Assembly: GCF_022539505.1 (NCBI RefSeq)
Contig: NC_061509.1
Coordinates: forward strand, 213,552,254-213,616,253
Reading direction: 5' to 3'
Length of the DNA stretch: 64,000 nt
From: Lolium rigidum
Lineage: Eukaryota; Streptophyta; Magnoliopsida; Poales; Poaceae
Position 1 is the stretch's first letter. Every line of letters starts with the position of its first letter. Below the pieces are notes generated by a model. That model worked only from the letters and a program-made list of their open reading frames with translations. It was not told the origin of the DNA and searched no databases. A program made the translations under genes and the position numbers. Shown here in pieces: positions 11,161 through 24,200 of the stretch.

Positions 11161-12341
11161 TCAGTTAGAAATTTTTTTATGCCTTATGATGCAGATTACA
11201 TCTGCAAAATTCGGCTTCCAAAGTATGACCAGGAAGATTTTATTTCCTGGATGCGTGAGAAACATGGTATGTTTACTTTTCGAAGTGCCTACAATCTTGC
11301 TTTAGACCTGCGGAATGGATCTCCTCCAAACTCTAGTTCTAATCTGTAAGGTGATAGAGGTTTGTGGAAAACCATCTGGGCTTCGAAGACTCCTCCCGAA
11401 GTTAAGATTTTTACTTGGAAGCTGGCTACTAACAATCTTGCTGTACAGGTTAATAGATGTAAACGGCTGCCTAACCTTCTGCCCATACGCAATATCTGCG
11501 GAATGGAAGCTGGGACAGGTTATCATGCAACAATGATGTGCACAAAATCAAAAGAGCTGAGACAAGCTCTAGCAAAAGATTGGAAGCTACCATCAGAAGC
11601 TGATCTTACTTTTCCAGGTGATGATTGGGTGCTGGTATTAATTGATAAAGTAGCCCCATAAATGAGGGACAAATTGATGTTTATTTGGTGGAGATCTTGG
11701 CATCACCGAAATGATATTATTTTCGGGAAGGGAGATTCTTCTATTGTGAACTCCTCTAGGTTCTTGCAAAATTATCTTTGCACCTTGCTGGGATCAGCTA
11801 AAGGGAATGTTGTTAAGGATAGGAAAGGAAAAGCCCCAGCTGCCAATTGGATTGTAAACTAAAAAGTGATGTTTCAACCTTAAAGGAAAAAGGCAAGGAA
11901 GAGTACTAGAGGAAACCGGAGATAGGTTGGGTAAAATGTAATGTAGATGCCAGTTTTCTATTAGAGGAGAAGAAAGGTTCTTGGGGAGCTATCATTCGGG
12001 ATCACAATGGTGCATTTCTGTGTTCAGCGTGGAACATAATAACTCACTATCAAACAACTGCAATGGGTGAGGCCATCGCTTGCCTGCAGGGATTAGAGTT
12101 GGCTCTGAATAACTCTAATCAAAACATTGTTATTGAAATGGACTGTGCTTCTATTGTTCAGGCTTTGAGCGGAGGAGCCATAGATAGATCTGAAGCCAGC
12201 ATGATTGCTAAAGAATTTCTCCTCAAGAAACCTTCTGCCCGTCTAGTCTATGTTGTTAAGATTAATAAATTTGTAATTTTGTGGCTCATGACTTGTGCCA
12301 ACTGGCTCGTAGAGATGTGTGTGGGGATGTGTTACAAAGTC
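11161..12341 (+). pseudogene. LINE 3' part: zf-RVT and RNase H remnants
   Basis: Plus-strand frames carry the zinc-binding reverse transcriptase-associated region (YICKIRLPK, FTFRSAYNLALDL, LWKTIWASKTPPEVKIFTWK, IWWRSWHHRNDIIFG) followed by a plant LINE-type RNase H (VDASFLLEEKKGSWGAIIRD, GEAIACLQGLELAL, IEMDCASIVQAL). Stops and frame changes (TAA at 11347 and 11659) interrupt it, and the N-terminal endonuclease and RT core are missing. It is the decayed 3' end of a non-LTR element, lying next to the methyltransferase remnant. A CACTA derivative interrupts it at 12342. Confidence 0.85.
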
Positions 12342-13414
12342 CACTACAGGAATGGCACAAGATGCCGATGGCTGGAAGCCCTCGGCGTAGCCACATTGGG
12401 CTGTTGGTGTAGGCTACGCCGAGGGCAGCCCTCGGCGAAGGTCCCCTTTGGCAGAGCCTCGTGGGCTGTCGGCGTAGACTCGGCCTTCGGTGTAGCCCGT
12501 ATACGCCGAGGGCAGCCCTCGGTGAAGGTCCTCTTTGGCAGGGCCTCGTGGGCCGTCGGCGTAGACTCGGCCCTCGGTGTAGCCCGTATACGCCGACTGT
12601 GGCCATCGGCATATAGACCCTTGGCAAAGGCCACGCCGTCCGTTAACTTTAAAAAAATTCAGTCTCTCACATGAATCATTTTAACTCTAATTACACTTAA
12701 TCTTAGGTCAATTTACACTCATGGTCAAACCCCAATTTGGTCCTTCCATGAAATAAACGAAACATTGTTGATAATACTACCATATCAATCCTATTAACCC
12801 TTAGATCGTGATACCACAACTATATATTATTTTGAATTTTAAACATTTATTTAAATAAACATCGATGGTTAAGTAATAATAATATTTGTGCACAGAATAC
12901 AATTATTAATTTATATTTTTTTAAAAAAATAAAAAATCTTCTTTCATATTTCCATTTGGAATTTTGAGAATCTAAAAACTGGGTAAACCCCGGTGAATTC
13001 GGATGTAACTTTTTCCCACGATCATTTTGAATTCTTTAAATTATTTTCTGCCATTCAGTTGAAACTTAAAAAAGCGATCCACGGGAAGGAAGGGTGTGTA
13101 GTAAAAAAAAGTTGAAAGCTACCCTGAGAGTGACCGTCAGCGTATATTAAAAAGGGGAGGGGGGGGGGGAAGAGGCTATGCCGAGGGCAGATCTCGGCAT
13201 AGCTCTAATGCGGTGGTAACGCCGTCAAAGCCTGGCTTTAGAGGGGCGCGTGTCTAGACCTACGCGGACGACCCAGAGTATGCTAAGGGTAGTCGTCGGC
13301 ATAGCGTTGCCTACGCCGAGAATGTTGCTACACCGACGGCTTTGGCGGGCTGCCCTAGCCGGGCCATACGCCGACGGCTCCAACTTTTGGCCGTCAGCGC
13401 CTTGGGCTGTAGTG
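12342..13414. mobile_element. Non-autonomous CACTA element
   Basis: The left end is CACTACAGGAATGGC (12342) and the right end is GCCTTGGGCTGTAGTG (to 13414), whose complement begins CACTACAGCCC. Both ends are followed inward by arrays of CTACGCCGAGGGC / CCCTCGGCG-type motifs, typical of grass CACTA subterminal repeats. Flanking triplets are GTC and TTC, an imperfect 3-bp target duplication. The interior (12660-13150) is AT-rich with no coding signal. It sits inside the LINE remnant, whose sequence resumes at 13415. Confidence 0.8.
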
Positions 13415-13485
13415 TTCGACTTTGAGTGATTGTAATCCAAACGATGATGTTTAAGTAATATGCAACCACTTTAAAAAAAAGAACG
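13415..13485 (+). mobile_element. LINE 3' end after the CACTA insertion
   Basis: The stretch GATTGTAATCC...TATGCAACCAC leads into an A-run near 13471-13480. This fits the 3' untranslated end and tail of the LINE at 11161-12341. Confidence 0.5.
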
Positions 13486-13634
13486 TTGTTCTTTTCTATG
13501 TACAGTACAATAATCATGAACATTGAACTGCAGTATTCTCTGATGATGGCTCGGCTCATTGCCAGGGTAACCTGGAAATGAAGACAAAAGAAGAGCAGCA
13601 CGCCGATCACGCGCGCTCGGTTGGCCCCGAGCAG

Positions 13635-13867
13635 GTCATATAGGTTTAACTTATCATCTAAATTTATAAGGTAAGATCATGCATTAGACATGATCCACTT
13701 ATTCCTCATTAATAGTGATCATTACAAATTGGGTAATGATCATAAACCCTAAGACTCTAGATGAGTGTGATTAGAGGTATAATAAAGAAGTGATTAATGA
13801 GGAATAAGTGGATCATGTCTAATGCATGATCTTACCTTATAAAGATGATAAGTTAAACCTATATGAC
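13635..13867. repeat. Near-perfect inverted repeat (hairpin) of LTR sequence
   Basis: The left arm (13635-13713) and right arm (13793-13867) are complementary over 75 of 79 positions, differing only by one 4-bp indel. They are separated by a 79-bp spacer. Both arms and part of the spacer match, in inverted sense, the LTR stretch at about 2440-2535 (landmarks ATCATGCATTAGACA, GATCCAC, TTAGGGTTTATA). It therefore looks like an inverted duplication of LTR sequence rather than a classical TIR MITE. No target duplication is evident. Confidence 0.85.
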
Positions 13868-14039
13868 TAATAGATCATGATCCGTTCCAAATTCATTTGG
13901 TGAGCATGTTTAGCTCTAAATTCTATCAATTCTTAAGTTCTAATGTAAATTGTGTTCTTTTTTTTAACAATGCAAGACTAAAATTTTAAATCTCTCTCAA
14001 GATTTGCAAGAGCTACAACTATCTACCGATGAAAGCATA

Positions 14040-14219
14040 TATCCGACTATGTTTGTTTCCGTACCGAGTTCGCTCCGTTTCCGATTCGAATCCGCAGTCC
14101 GATATATCCGCATTCGAATCCGAAATCGATCAATATCCGCTCCTATCCGGATCCAAGAAAAATATATGGTAAAGGATATGGTACGAGAAAAATCCGATCC
14201 GATCCGTTTACACCCCTAG
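14040..14219 (-). mobile_element. hAT-type MITE fragment
   Basis: The right edge reads CCGATCCGTTTACACCCCTA, the complement of the TAGGGGTGTAAACGGATCGG ends common to plant hAT MITEs. The interior is rich in TCCGATTCGAATCCG words as in that group. The opposite end is not found, so this is a partial copy. Confidence 0.6.
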
Positions 14220-15140
14220 ACCCGTTTGATCAACATTAGTGTATTTATTTCTATTAGGTTGAGTTTATTTTGTAGAGAAGGGCAATTTCTATTATGGTGT
14301 TTTTAGGACGCACCACCCATATTATATGCTGCATATTTAGTTCAATATATTGACACATCTGAGCTTCATTTTAACTTTGAATCCTATTTACCGATGCACA
14401 ACTACAGATGAAAACCTTAAGCCCTGACATATCTCCAAACCACTGATATAGAAATAACACAAGAAAATCGTTGGTCATGTAAAGCAAAAGTTAAGCGAAA
14501 ACTAGAAATCTTGTCCAAGTGATCCTACACCGAAAGCAAATTTCCATGGATTCGATAAACCTATGTCTATAGAAAAAAAACTATAATATTACAATCCGTA
14601 ATTTAGATCGAAGATATCACTGGGGAGCATCAAGAGGCACATATTGGGACTCCTCGAACATGTGATCGACCCCGTAGGAAAGATGACGGGGTCCATGGTA
14701 ACGAACGTGTGACACGAGAAGGAAGCACAACACAGGGATGAGGAGATTGGCGATGACACGTGTGCGGCTAAAAGAGGAGTTGAAATGTCCTCCCACCGAT
14801 ACACGTGTATGTGGTAAATTGGAAACCGAGCCCTTAGAACCGAGTATATGCGGGGTTAATGGCTCTCTTGACCTTTACATTTTGGTCAAACTTTAAATGA
14901 TTTAACTTATCCGTTACAATGTTTTTTAAAGAAAGTGATATTAGTGACTAAAATGCGTCTTATATTACAAACCCATTAATCGTATTCCTTTACTAGTAGT
15001 ATACCGGAACGCGCTATTCGATTCGTATTTTCGTTTTCTTTATGTCGGTAGATTTACTCCATTTAATTGAACGGGCCATCACAACTTTACTTAAGGAGAC
15101 CGCGGTGGTCAAGCAAACCACACGACACCACCACTTGGGC
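14220..15140. other. Intergenic region upstream of MED15
   Basis: I see no convincing gene or transposon structure. The minus-strand frame at 14589-14804 has no recognised motif. The proximal promoter of MED15 presumably lies in the last few hundred bases. Confidence 0.5.
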
Positions 15141-15277
15141 ACGCCTCTCTCCTCGTCCTCGTCGCCGTCGTCTGGTCTCCGTATATACAAAGGCCGGCGG
15201 AGGCGGCCGCGGGCGCCTTCCCCTCCCACTCCATCCTCTCGGCACCATACACGAATCGCCGATCCGGACCAGGGACC
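15141..15277 (+). promoter_or_regulatory. MED15 core promoter and 5' UTR (predicted)
   Basis: A TATATA at 15182-15187 lies 95 bp ahead of the ATG at 15278, so transcription would start near 15215 and leave a GC-rich leader of about 60 bases. The start context is GGGACCATGG. The placement is inferred from motif position only. Confidence 0.45.
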
Positions 15278-18200
15278 ATGGACGCCAACGCCAATTGGCG
15301 CCCCACCCAGGGCTCCGACCCCGCCGCCGCCGCTGCTGCCGCCGCCGGCGTTGACCCGAACGCCCCCGCCGGAGGCGACTGGCGCGCCCAGCTCCAGCCC
15401 GAGGCGCGCAGCAGGATCGTCAATAAGATGTAAGGACTCTTAATTGGTTTGATTTGCTTTCCCCTCCCTCCCATCATATTAATTCGATCCTTCTTTCCCC
15501 CTTTCTTTTCCCGTTTCCGGCATACAAGAAAAAGTGAAGAATTTGCTCTGCTTTCGGGTCAATTTTATCATCGATCCGTCTGATATAGCTTTGATCTAGC
15601 CATAACCGTAGTAGCGGCGGCAAAGTATTCGTCGTGTCCCGGTTGTCTGCGCATATATTCTTAGGTCAAAATTTCGTATTTGGGGGATTCAGTAACCAAC
15701 TTCTCCTACAGCTGCTTTGAATCCAGCCTAATTGCTTCTTTTTAACTAGAATCATTATATCTTAACAATTGAAAACAAGTTTAGTGACCAAGAGGTGCAA
15801 ATTTGCCGTGGCACACACCAATTCAGTAGATAACAGATACCACAGCCGTTTCATTACGTAAGGGAAATTACTGATGTGCCGGGAGTTGCAATTCTGTTCT
15901 GGAACTAGTGTTCCTGTGTGCTTCCCCAAGGGATATTCCTCGCACCATCACAAGTCATGACTAAACCAAATAAATGTGAATTGAGAAGTTCAGAGATCTA
16001 CCTCGACTGCCTGCTCTGCCTACTCGTTTTTTCCATGTGTACTTCTCAAATGCCACATATTGTCATTGCATGCAACTGTTGAAAGCAATGCGTTGGCCAA
16101 TTTATTCACATTTTGCATTACATGCGTAGAATGGAAACTCTGAAGAAGCACCTGCCAGTATCGGTACCAGAGGGACTGAACGAACTTCAAAAGATCGCTG
16201 TACGATTCGAAGAGAAGATCTATACCGCAGCAACCAACCAGGTACAGTTAACCTACCTTTACGATTTCTCAGGGCCGGGTTCAAATATTTAATTATTGGT
16301 GGCAAGCAGGGTTTATGGGTCAGTTGTAGAACAGAACTGTCTCCCAAGTGATTTTTATGTCATGTTGTAGTACCTTTAGCAGTTCCCCTTTTTTAGACAT
16401 TGGGTGACCTTTTGGCTCTGCAGTTGCCAAAGTTTTCCTTACCTGTTAGGAACATATCCTGATTTTTCAATCATGCTTCGGAACAAATGCAATCTTTTCT
16501 GTTGTGCTGGGACCTGAACTGGAGCCATGGTGTGCTGACACTCGCACTTGACCATTTGGAGCACAGCTCAGTTATCTTAGCATTTTTCCCTAATTATACT
16601 TACAGTAAATTAATAAATAATATGTATTTTTTGGCTATGTTAACAAAAGTATAGACCGAAATGGTGATCATGATCTATGTTATCATCGGTGACACGTCGA
16701 ATCTAGTGGTGTTGCATCTTGAGTTGCTTCAGTCAGTTACTCTACCAGTTAATGTCTGTATGCCATGTGTCCATTCATTCAGAACTTTTATATAGGAAAA
16801 AACTCTCTTCTGTTAAAAGGATATTATTACTCAAGTCCAGGTGATACATGGTTCTATACAGTCATTTATCTCGGACCAATAATCAAGCAAAGGCATTATT
16901 CCTTCCCTTCCCTATGTGTTTGAACAAGCTTCATCTTACTTGGATCTATTCCAGCACATTCTTCTTCAAATTTATCTATTTGGTCACAGCATACCGTGTC
17001 ACTCTTTCCATTTAGAATTTTTGTTTGTCACTCTTTTCATATCGCTTATTGAGGCAGTGTGCTTTGTTGTCTAGATGAGTGTTCATATGATTATATAATT
17101 CAAATGTTAGCAGTTGAAGCACTGGCTCAACCTTGCTAATTGCTAATCCCACAAGAACTTTTTGTTGCAAGCCATTGCTAGTACATTTGCTATAAAATAT
17201 TTACATATTTTTCTTTTGTATTATATTCAGTCTGATTATTTGCGGAAGATTTCTCTGAAAATGCTCTCTATGGAGACGAAGACACAACAGGCTCCTGGAA
17301 ATGCTCAAGTGATTCCAAATCAAAACAACCCTGGCCAAGGTACCAGATACAGTAAACTGAGTGTTGCACGTTTTATCATCTTTGCTTTTGGTTATAATTA
17401 CTACTCCCTCCGTTCTGAATTATAAGATGTTTTGGATATTTTAATATGGACTATAGACAGACTGAAATGAGTGAACAGACACATTGAAATGTGTCTAAAT
17501 GCATATTATTCAGAAAAAGCTAGAACATCTTATAATTTGGAACAGACTGATACATTACATCTAGTTGTGAGATGATATGCATTTTGCAACAAACCAACCT
17601 CCACACCTCTACAGCGTCACTAGTAATCAAGCACGTGAACATGCACGTTACATATAATTGCATGTAATTGAACCTACCATCATATAGATATACATAAATA
17701 ACCAATGTGTTCTTTCTTCTGAGATGGAATAGCAGCAGTTCCATCAAAAAGATCCATCCACTGCATTAGTGCATACCACAAATCTAGCATCACCCAAAAC
17801 AAGCTAAAATCATGGGCAATTTTGGTGCATACAGTAGCACAAAGAACAACACTAAACAAAATCGACCGAACTTTTGTAACAAGCTGCAAGGTTAAAGACC
17901 CAAATTTGCACGACAGACTTGAGGTTTTAAAGCATAACTTTCTGATTGCTTGACTCATGAAAAGATCAACCACAACATCAGAATCTGGATACATTTTTTG
18001 CCTTCTGATTGAGGAGAACTTCCTATATTGGTAAGCCTTTATAGTGCAGTAACAATCTGTCACTTTCCTTGTACCCAAAGAGCAATTCCGCTAATAATTC
18101 ATCAAGGACAACTACAGCTTCATATTTCATACCATTTTAAGGAAAGTACTTTTACATACTTTATTTTGCAACAAAGTGTATTTAGTTTTTGTGATCTTTT

Positions 18201-21200
18201 ACACCATGTCATGAATCCCAATAGTACTACAAGCATAGTCAAAACCACATTTTCATCCTATGTCTTTCTCAAATGAGTTAAGCATACCTGTTCTGTTTAC
18301 CTGTCCAACTACATAGTCTACCTTTAGAATTGGAACATACTCTCTCAAAAAAAGAATTGAACATACCTGACATGGACTAGACAAAGATTTCCAATCCTAC
18401 AAATTGGAGCATGGAAAGGATGGCAAAGCCAAAAAAAAAAGACACTCGGGGGAGAGGTTCTCTTTACTGACCTTGGCAGTATGAGAATTGATCGACCTAA
18501 TGCTTCTATAGAAGGCAATGATTGCATATCCCATGTGTGAACAATGCCATGCCTGTTATTTGCAAAAAGGTCATGTTCCCTGAAGGCTGCAGCAGCATAC
18601 TTACATGGGGGCAACCCTATTGGGCGGTCAACCGCGCCCAACCAAATGAGTGGTCAATTTCCGACCGATGACTTCCTCTTTTCGTACGGTCTAGCTATTC
18701 CATTTTGGTCTCACTATTTCCCTCTCAACCATCGCACGCTGGCAAAAATTAATTTTGAGCCTCCCGCGATTCGAACCGCCGACCTCACACGGACGGGGCT
18801 GGACCGAGGGAGTGCTTACCACCTGGGCCATTACCGCTTCGTGGTAGAAATAGACTCGCAGATATTTTGTACCATAGAGTATACATGGTAAACGTAAAAA
18901 GGCGTAACTTGTTTTCTGGAATCACCAAGTGAACTTGGGGTAAGCTGAAAACAAAGCAGCAAACCGATGATTCGGTCACCGAGTCACCAGTGCTGCCGAT
19001 AAATTTAATGCACGTAAAAAATATGAACTCTTTTGTGCTAAATTTTTAAAACCTCTCGAACGACAAGTGTTATTTAAAATGTGTTTTTGTCAATGAAGCT
19101 ATCTCGATGAGATCTTTAAAACTAGCATCTATGTTAATATATTTTGATAAAAAATTCAGGCTAAACGTCATCAATCCTCAAAAACGTGATTTATCAATGG
19201 AAAATATGAAAAATTACCAACCCAAAATGTTAATTTTGTTTAAAATATTTTGACGATTTTTTAGCTCATAAGTTATCAATCCTTTACCCGTATTTTATTA
19301 AGGGTTAATATGAAAAACTACCGATCTAGAAAGCTAAATTTTATTTAAATTATTTATCATTTTTTTCAGCTTACAAGTTATTAACTCTCTCCCGCTATTT
19401 TATCAACGGTAAATGCCAAAAAGTGACCCTAAAAAGCTAATTTTATTAAAATATTTTGTAAATTTTTTAGCTCACAATTTATCAACACCTCTACTTGTTA
19501 TTTATCAACCGTAAATGCGAAAACTGATTGACCCGAAAAGCTAATTTCAATTAAAATATTTTGGCGATTTTTTCAGCTCACAACTTATCAACACTTCTGC
19601 TAGTTATTTATCAACGGTAAATGTGAAGACTTATCGACCCGAAAAGTTAATTTCAATTAGAATATTTTACCTCACAATTTATCAGCCCATTCATCCGTTG
19701 ATAATCAACGGTAAATGTGAAAAGTTATCGGCCGAAAAATAATTTTATCTAGAATATTTTGGGGACATTTTTAGCTCACAATTTATCAATCGATAACTTT
19801 TAGCTCACAATGAAAACAATTTATCTAGTAATTATTTATCTGCGGTAAATATGGAAAGTTATCGACCCGGAAAACTAATTTTCTTTAGAATATTTTTGGA
19901 AAAATTTTAGGTCTCAAATTTATCAACCCCTATGCACGTTATTTATCAACGGTAAATGTGGAAAGTTATCGACCCAAAAAAGATAATTTCATTTAGATAA
20001 TTTTAGCGACTTTTTAAGCTTAAAATTTATCAACCCCTCTTCCCGTTATTTATCAATGGTAAACTATAAAAATAATCAACCCGAAAAGCTAATTTCATTT
20101 AGAATATTTTGCAATTTTTTTTAGCTCAGAAGTTGTCGATCCTCTGCCCATTATTTTCTCAAGAACATGAGAAATCTTGATAAAAGATGGTACTTCATTT
20201 AAGTTGCAAGTGGTAGTTCATTTAAGTTGCAAGTGATTCCCCCACCCATTATTTCCCCAATAAAAAACCACCAGCCCCCCAAAAAGGAAATTATAAAACT
20301 TTGTTCAAAGAATCATAACTTAGCGTAGCAAATAAGAATAAAAAGGGAATTGATTAAAGGGAAGGGAGCAGTAGAATCCAGTTGCAACTAAAGTAAACTA
20401 TGACTTAACTATAAAAGCAAAAGGAGAATTGAGCCAAACGAGAAATGGAAAAGGCAGGATTAGGGGGAATGTACTAATCTCTGTCCATCAATGCAATTAT
20501 TGCTCCCTTCCTATTTTGGATAAAAAAAGTAACGTCTGGAGCAAATCCTACAGCCAATCGTGACAAAGGATGGGATGGGCTATCCTCAACATCGCGTGAA
20601 GAAAAGAAATTACGTGTGCGACCAGCCCACGTTCCGGTGCAGCGCACTTGCGTGAAAAACAACCATCATGCAACTCACCTCGTGACAAAAAAGGAAAACG
20701 GGGTTAGCTCGGAGGGATTAGCGGGAGCGAGCCGCACCCGTGCCTCGCGCGGAAGAGTTGACCGCGGGCGCGGTCAAGCGCCAGGGAGGGGATTCCCTTA
20801 CATGGATAGATTTGGGAATAATTGAGAAAGAATCATACTACTCTACATGCACAACCCACTCTGACAAAAGGAGGAGCAGTTCGGATTTGGTTCAGCCATA
20901 CATTGGCTAATATTTAAGCTTTTGTATTAGTGAGAGAAAATGATGGAAATTTTCTCCATTAACCACCAGTGTAAGTGTAACATACTAACATATATGATCC
21001 TACAATAAAAATGTTATTCCTTGCTAAAATAAGGAAAAGATGTTCATGCACCTAAAATTTGCATCATAAGAGGAGTTAAATGCTCAGTGTCCTTCTTCCC
21101 TGCATGACCAGGCAACACCTAGCTAGAAATTACATCGTGCACATGACAACACTCCAATTGTCTGATTCGAAGAAGGCTCTAGGATAAATAGACTTCTTTC

Positions 21201-24200
21201 TAGTTGCTACACGATCAGTAAAGAGAAGGTTGGATTATAGAAGGTTGCATACTCTACAGCTATAAAACAATTACGTGAAAAGAGACTGCATATGGGGCAT
21301 GTGAGTCGTTTGATGCTTCGATGAACCGCACCTCAAAAATAAATCTTGATGCTTCGTCAATTCTAGCAGAGATGCATGTCGTGACACCCGTAGGGGGTGG
21401 CTGATTCAATGGCATGGCTGTCAGCGCCTGGACTGTGGTGGTCCTCCTGGGTTGTGGGCTTGCAGCAAGCGCTCGATAGGAGTTTTCTCTGTATCGAAAT
21501 GTTCCAGAGATGCGTTCCGGGCGTGGATGCCCCTCCTCAGCGCTGCCTCTTCTCTGCTCTTGTGGGCGAGCAGCGCCACTGTCTCCCTCATCTAGTTCTG
21601 CACCAGCTGCTGTCTGCCGCCGTGATCTGTTTGATGATGACGCCATCGCTGACAAGAGCGGAAGCAGAGGGGCAGAGCATGCTGGAGGTGGAGTGCTTGG
21701 CGCTGGACCACACGGCTGAGCTGCGCCTGATCGCCATGGCTTCTGCTCCGGCAGATGGTGAGAGGACGATGAGCGAGGATGGAGGCGTGGGAGGACAGCG
21801 ACAATTGCGACCGTGATTAGGGGTGAGAGGAGGTGCCGATGTTCTGTGGTTGAGCTGGGTGCTGAGGGAGCCGAAACCTTGTCGGGCAGGACTTGCAGTG
21901 CGCCGGCGGCGGTGCCCAAATTGTGTCCAGCAGGGAAGATTGCCAGGGGTTGGGTGGGTGGGTGGGTGTTGGGCATGGTGTGGTGTAAGGTGGTTTGGGG
22001 AAAAGTGTCTTCAGCAGTTTGATGAGGATGATTAGACGTGTGATTGGGGAACACTGTTTTAACGTAAATCTGAACCTCTGAATTCGTTGCCAGGATCTGT
22101 TGGATCTGCCACTCTGGTTCTTTTTATATTAGTAGACACAGTAAATGATTGGTTTAGGGTTTAGTGATCCCAACCACTGGTTCGGTGACCTGTGGTCTCT
22201 AGGACACCGCGGTTGGTCCAACTGACTGCTGGTTCAACCGGCGTTTTAACCAGTTCATAGCAGGTTGATTGGACGAATGGCACACCAGATTGGAATAGGG
22301 TTTGATTCTACTTTTTAAGATCCGGACTGCCTCCGATCAGACTGGCAGTTTTTCTGTTTTAATAACTATGCATGTGTCAGCAGTAGTGCAGAATTACTGT
22401 TTAACACAACAATGTGCCGTGGACAATACCCAACAACATTGCTGTATTATATTTGGCAGTAAGTGCTAAATAGGCATCAGGCAGCCCATCTTTCCTTTTC
22501 CCTTCGAATTAGTTGCTATATTTTGGGTTTGTTCACTTTAGGTTCTGCAACTTCTATATGAGGTCTGTTATGATTTTGAATGAACAAGAATTATATCAAT
22601 GTCTGCAGTATCTTTTCTCCCTGTTCATGTGGTGTATCTGCTATGAAGGCATGTCATTCCACATAGGTCCACGGACAACTAAATCAGGCCCGAGGGCTCA
22701 GGATGGGAATGGGCCGGGTCAACCCGCTGCGTCGCTGACCTGACCCAAAATTTTGGGGCCGATGGGTCGCGTGGGTCGCGTGGGTTGGCCTTGAACGAGA
22801 TTTGGGTCAGCGAAGCTGGCCCTAAGTAACCCGTTGGGTCTGCAGGGCCGACCCACCTCGAAATCTCATCTCACAGCAGTTGCTTCTTAGCCGTCGCTCT
22901 GCTGATCTCTTTCGTGGCGCGGAATTGCTCCAGCTCAGGCGCTCACAATCCTTCTCTGTTCAACTTGTCGCCTGACTGTGTACGAGCTGAGTACTAGCCG
23001 CATCAGATGGTCGTTCGCATGTGTTCATTTAGGTTGATCTTGCAACGAATGCGTCAATCGCACGACTGCTCTGCCGGCAAGACTAGCGAATACGCACACA
23101 CACCTTTGATCGATTCTAGCTGTCCAGCTGAACTCACGTAACACCTAGAGTTGCTTACAGGGGTCGTATTGTCATTTCTAACATCATGTATGTATGACGC
23201 ATGCACAACGTCCAGAATTGCTTGACTCGGTACACAGAAAATTGTATTGCTTTACTTCCAACCAAACATTATCAAAATTTGGGTCGACCCAAAATACCCA
23301 TCGGGCCGGCAAGGCGCATATCTTGAAGCGCTAACATGTAGTCTTTAATTAAGTTAGTTGCATTTGCCTCATCACACTGCATCCTCATTGTGATTTTTCT
23401 AAGGATGTGTTTTGTTGTTGCTAAATTCACCATCCATTATAACATTTATGCACAAAGAATTAATGCTCTGTGAAGTGTTACCCTCATGTAATGATTCTAC
23501 CATGGTAGATTAGGTTAAACGTTTGAGTCAGTTTACAAGTCTGTGACCATTGAGTTACAGTATCATTTGGACCATCTTGAGAGTTTTTTATTTATTTGTA
23601 GAATCATGTTTATCTCTCTTTGCCGCTACTTCTCCGATGTGAGCTGCTTCTAAGCTGGCCGCGAAGTAACCAACTACGTTGCTTCTCTCTTGATGAAAAG
23701 ATATATGCAAAAGTTCGTTTGCATGGTCTCTAAAAGGATCAGTTGGCCAGCCCCTTAACTGCTCCAGTAGATGTTCTCTTTCTCATTGAAAATACCGAAA
23801 GTTACTGTCTCAGTTTGATCTGTAAGATGCTGCTTTTAGTGTTTTGTGTGCCTGTTACAGTTTCATAGGAAGTATTTGCTCACAAGATATTTAACACACG
23901 TGGTATATCTTTTCTCAAACAGCTCCTGGGCTTCCACAAGGCAGTAATCAAACACAGACATCAGCAATTCCCTTGATGTCTCAGCAACAGGGCCGACAGC
24001 CAAATACTTCTTCATCTGTACAAGCTTCTTCACTCACTAGTATCGGACAGAACATGCCAGGTGTTAACCAAACATCAACGATGCAGAATGTGTCTGTCAT
24101 GCCGCAGAACACAATGAATAATGGCTTGATGCAAGGCAGCTCTCAAGATATTTATGCTGCGCAAAGGCAAATGGCCGGAAGGCAGCAACAACAATCACAG

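Larger units (their letters stand above)
17340..23922 (+). other. Giant intron 3 of MED15 (6.6 kb)
   Basis: It lies between the KIX-coding exon 3 and the Gln-rich exon 4. It holds a Stowaway MITE (17402-17552), an antisense exon-like fragment (18430-18600), a SINE (18608-18850), a tandem array (about 18990-20170), a GC-rich unclassified block (21260-22080) and a GGGTCGACCC-rich block (22670-23320) that might be a hAT-type remnant. The stretches 20171-21259 and 23330-23922 show nothing recognisable. The acceptor TTTCTCAAACAG at 23922 is normal. Confidence 0.85.

Noticed and set aside
18767..18830. Functional tRNA gene
   Set aside because: A- and B-box matches are present, but no complete acceptor stem or cloverleaf could be drawn; a SINE head explains it better.
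18990..20170. CRISPR-like or centromeric array
   Set aside because: Units are diverged tandem copies without separate spacers, the locus is an intron of a plant gene, and the unit is not the usual 150-180 bp of grass centromeric satellites.
21260..22054. 264-codon minus-strand frame in MED15 intron 3
   Set aside because: Low-complexity composition, several overlapping frames on the other strand, no domain, and no splice or promoter support.
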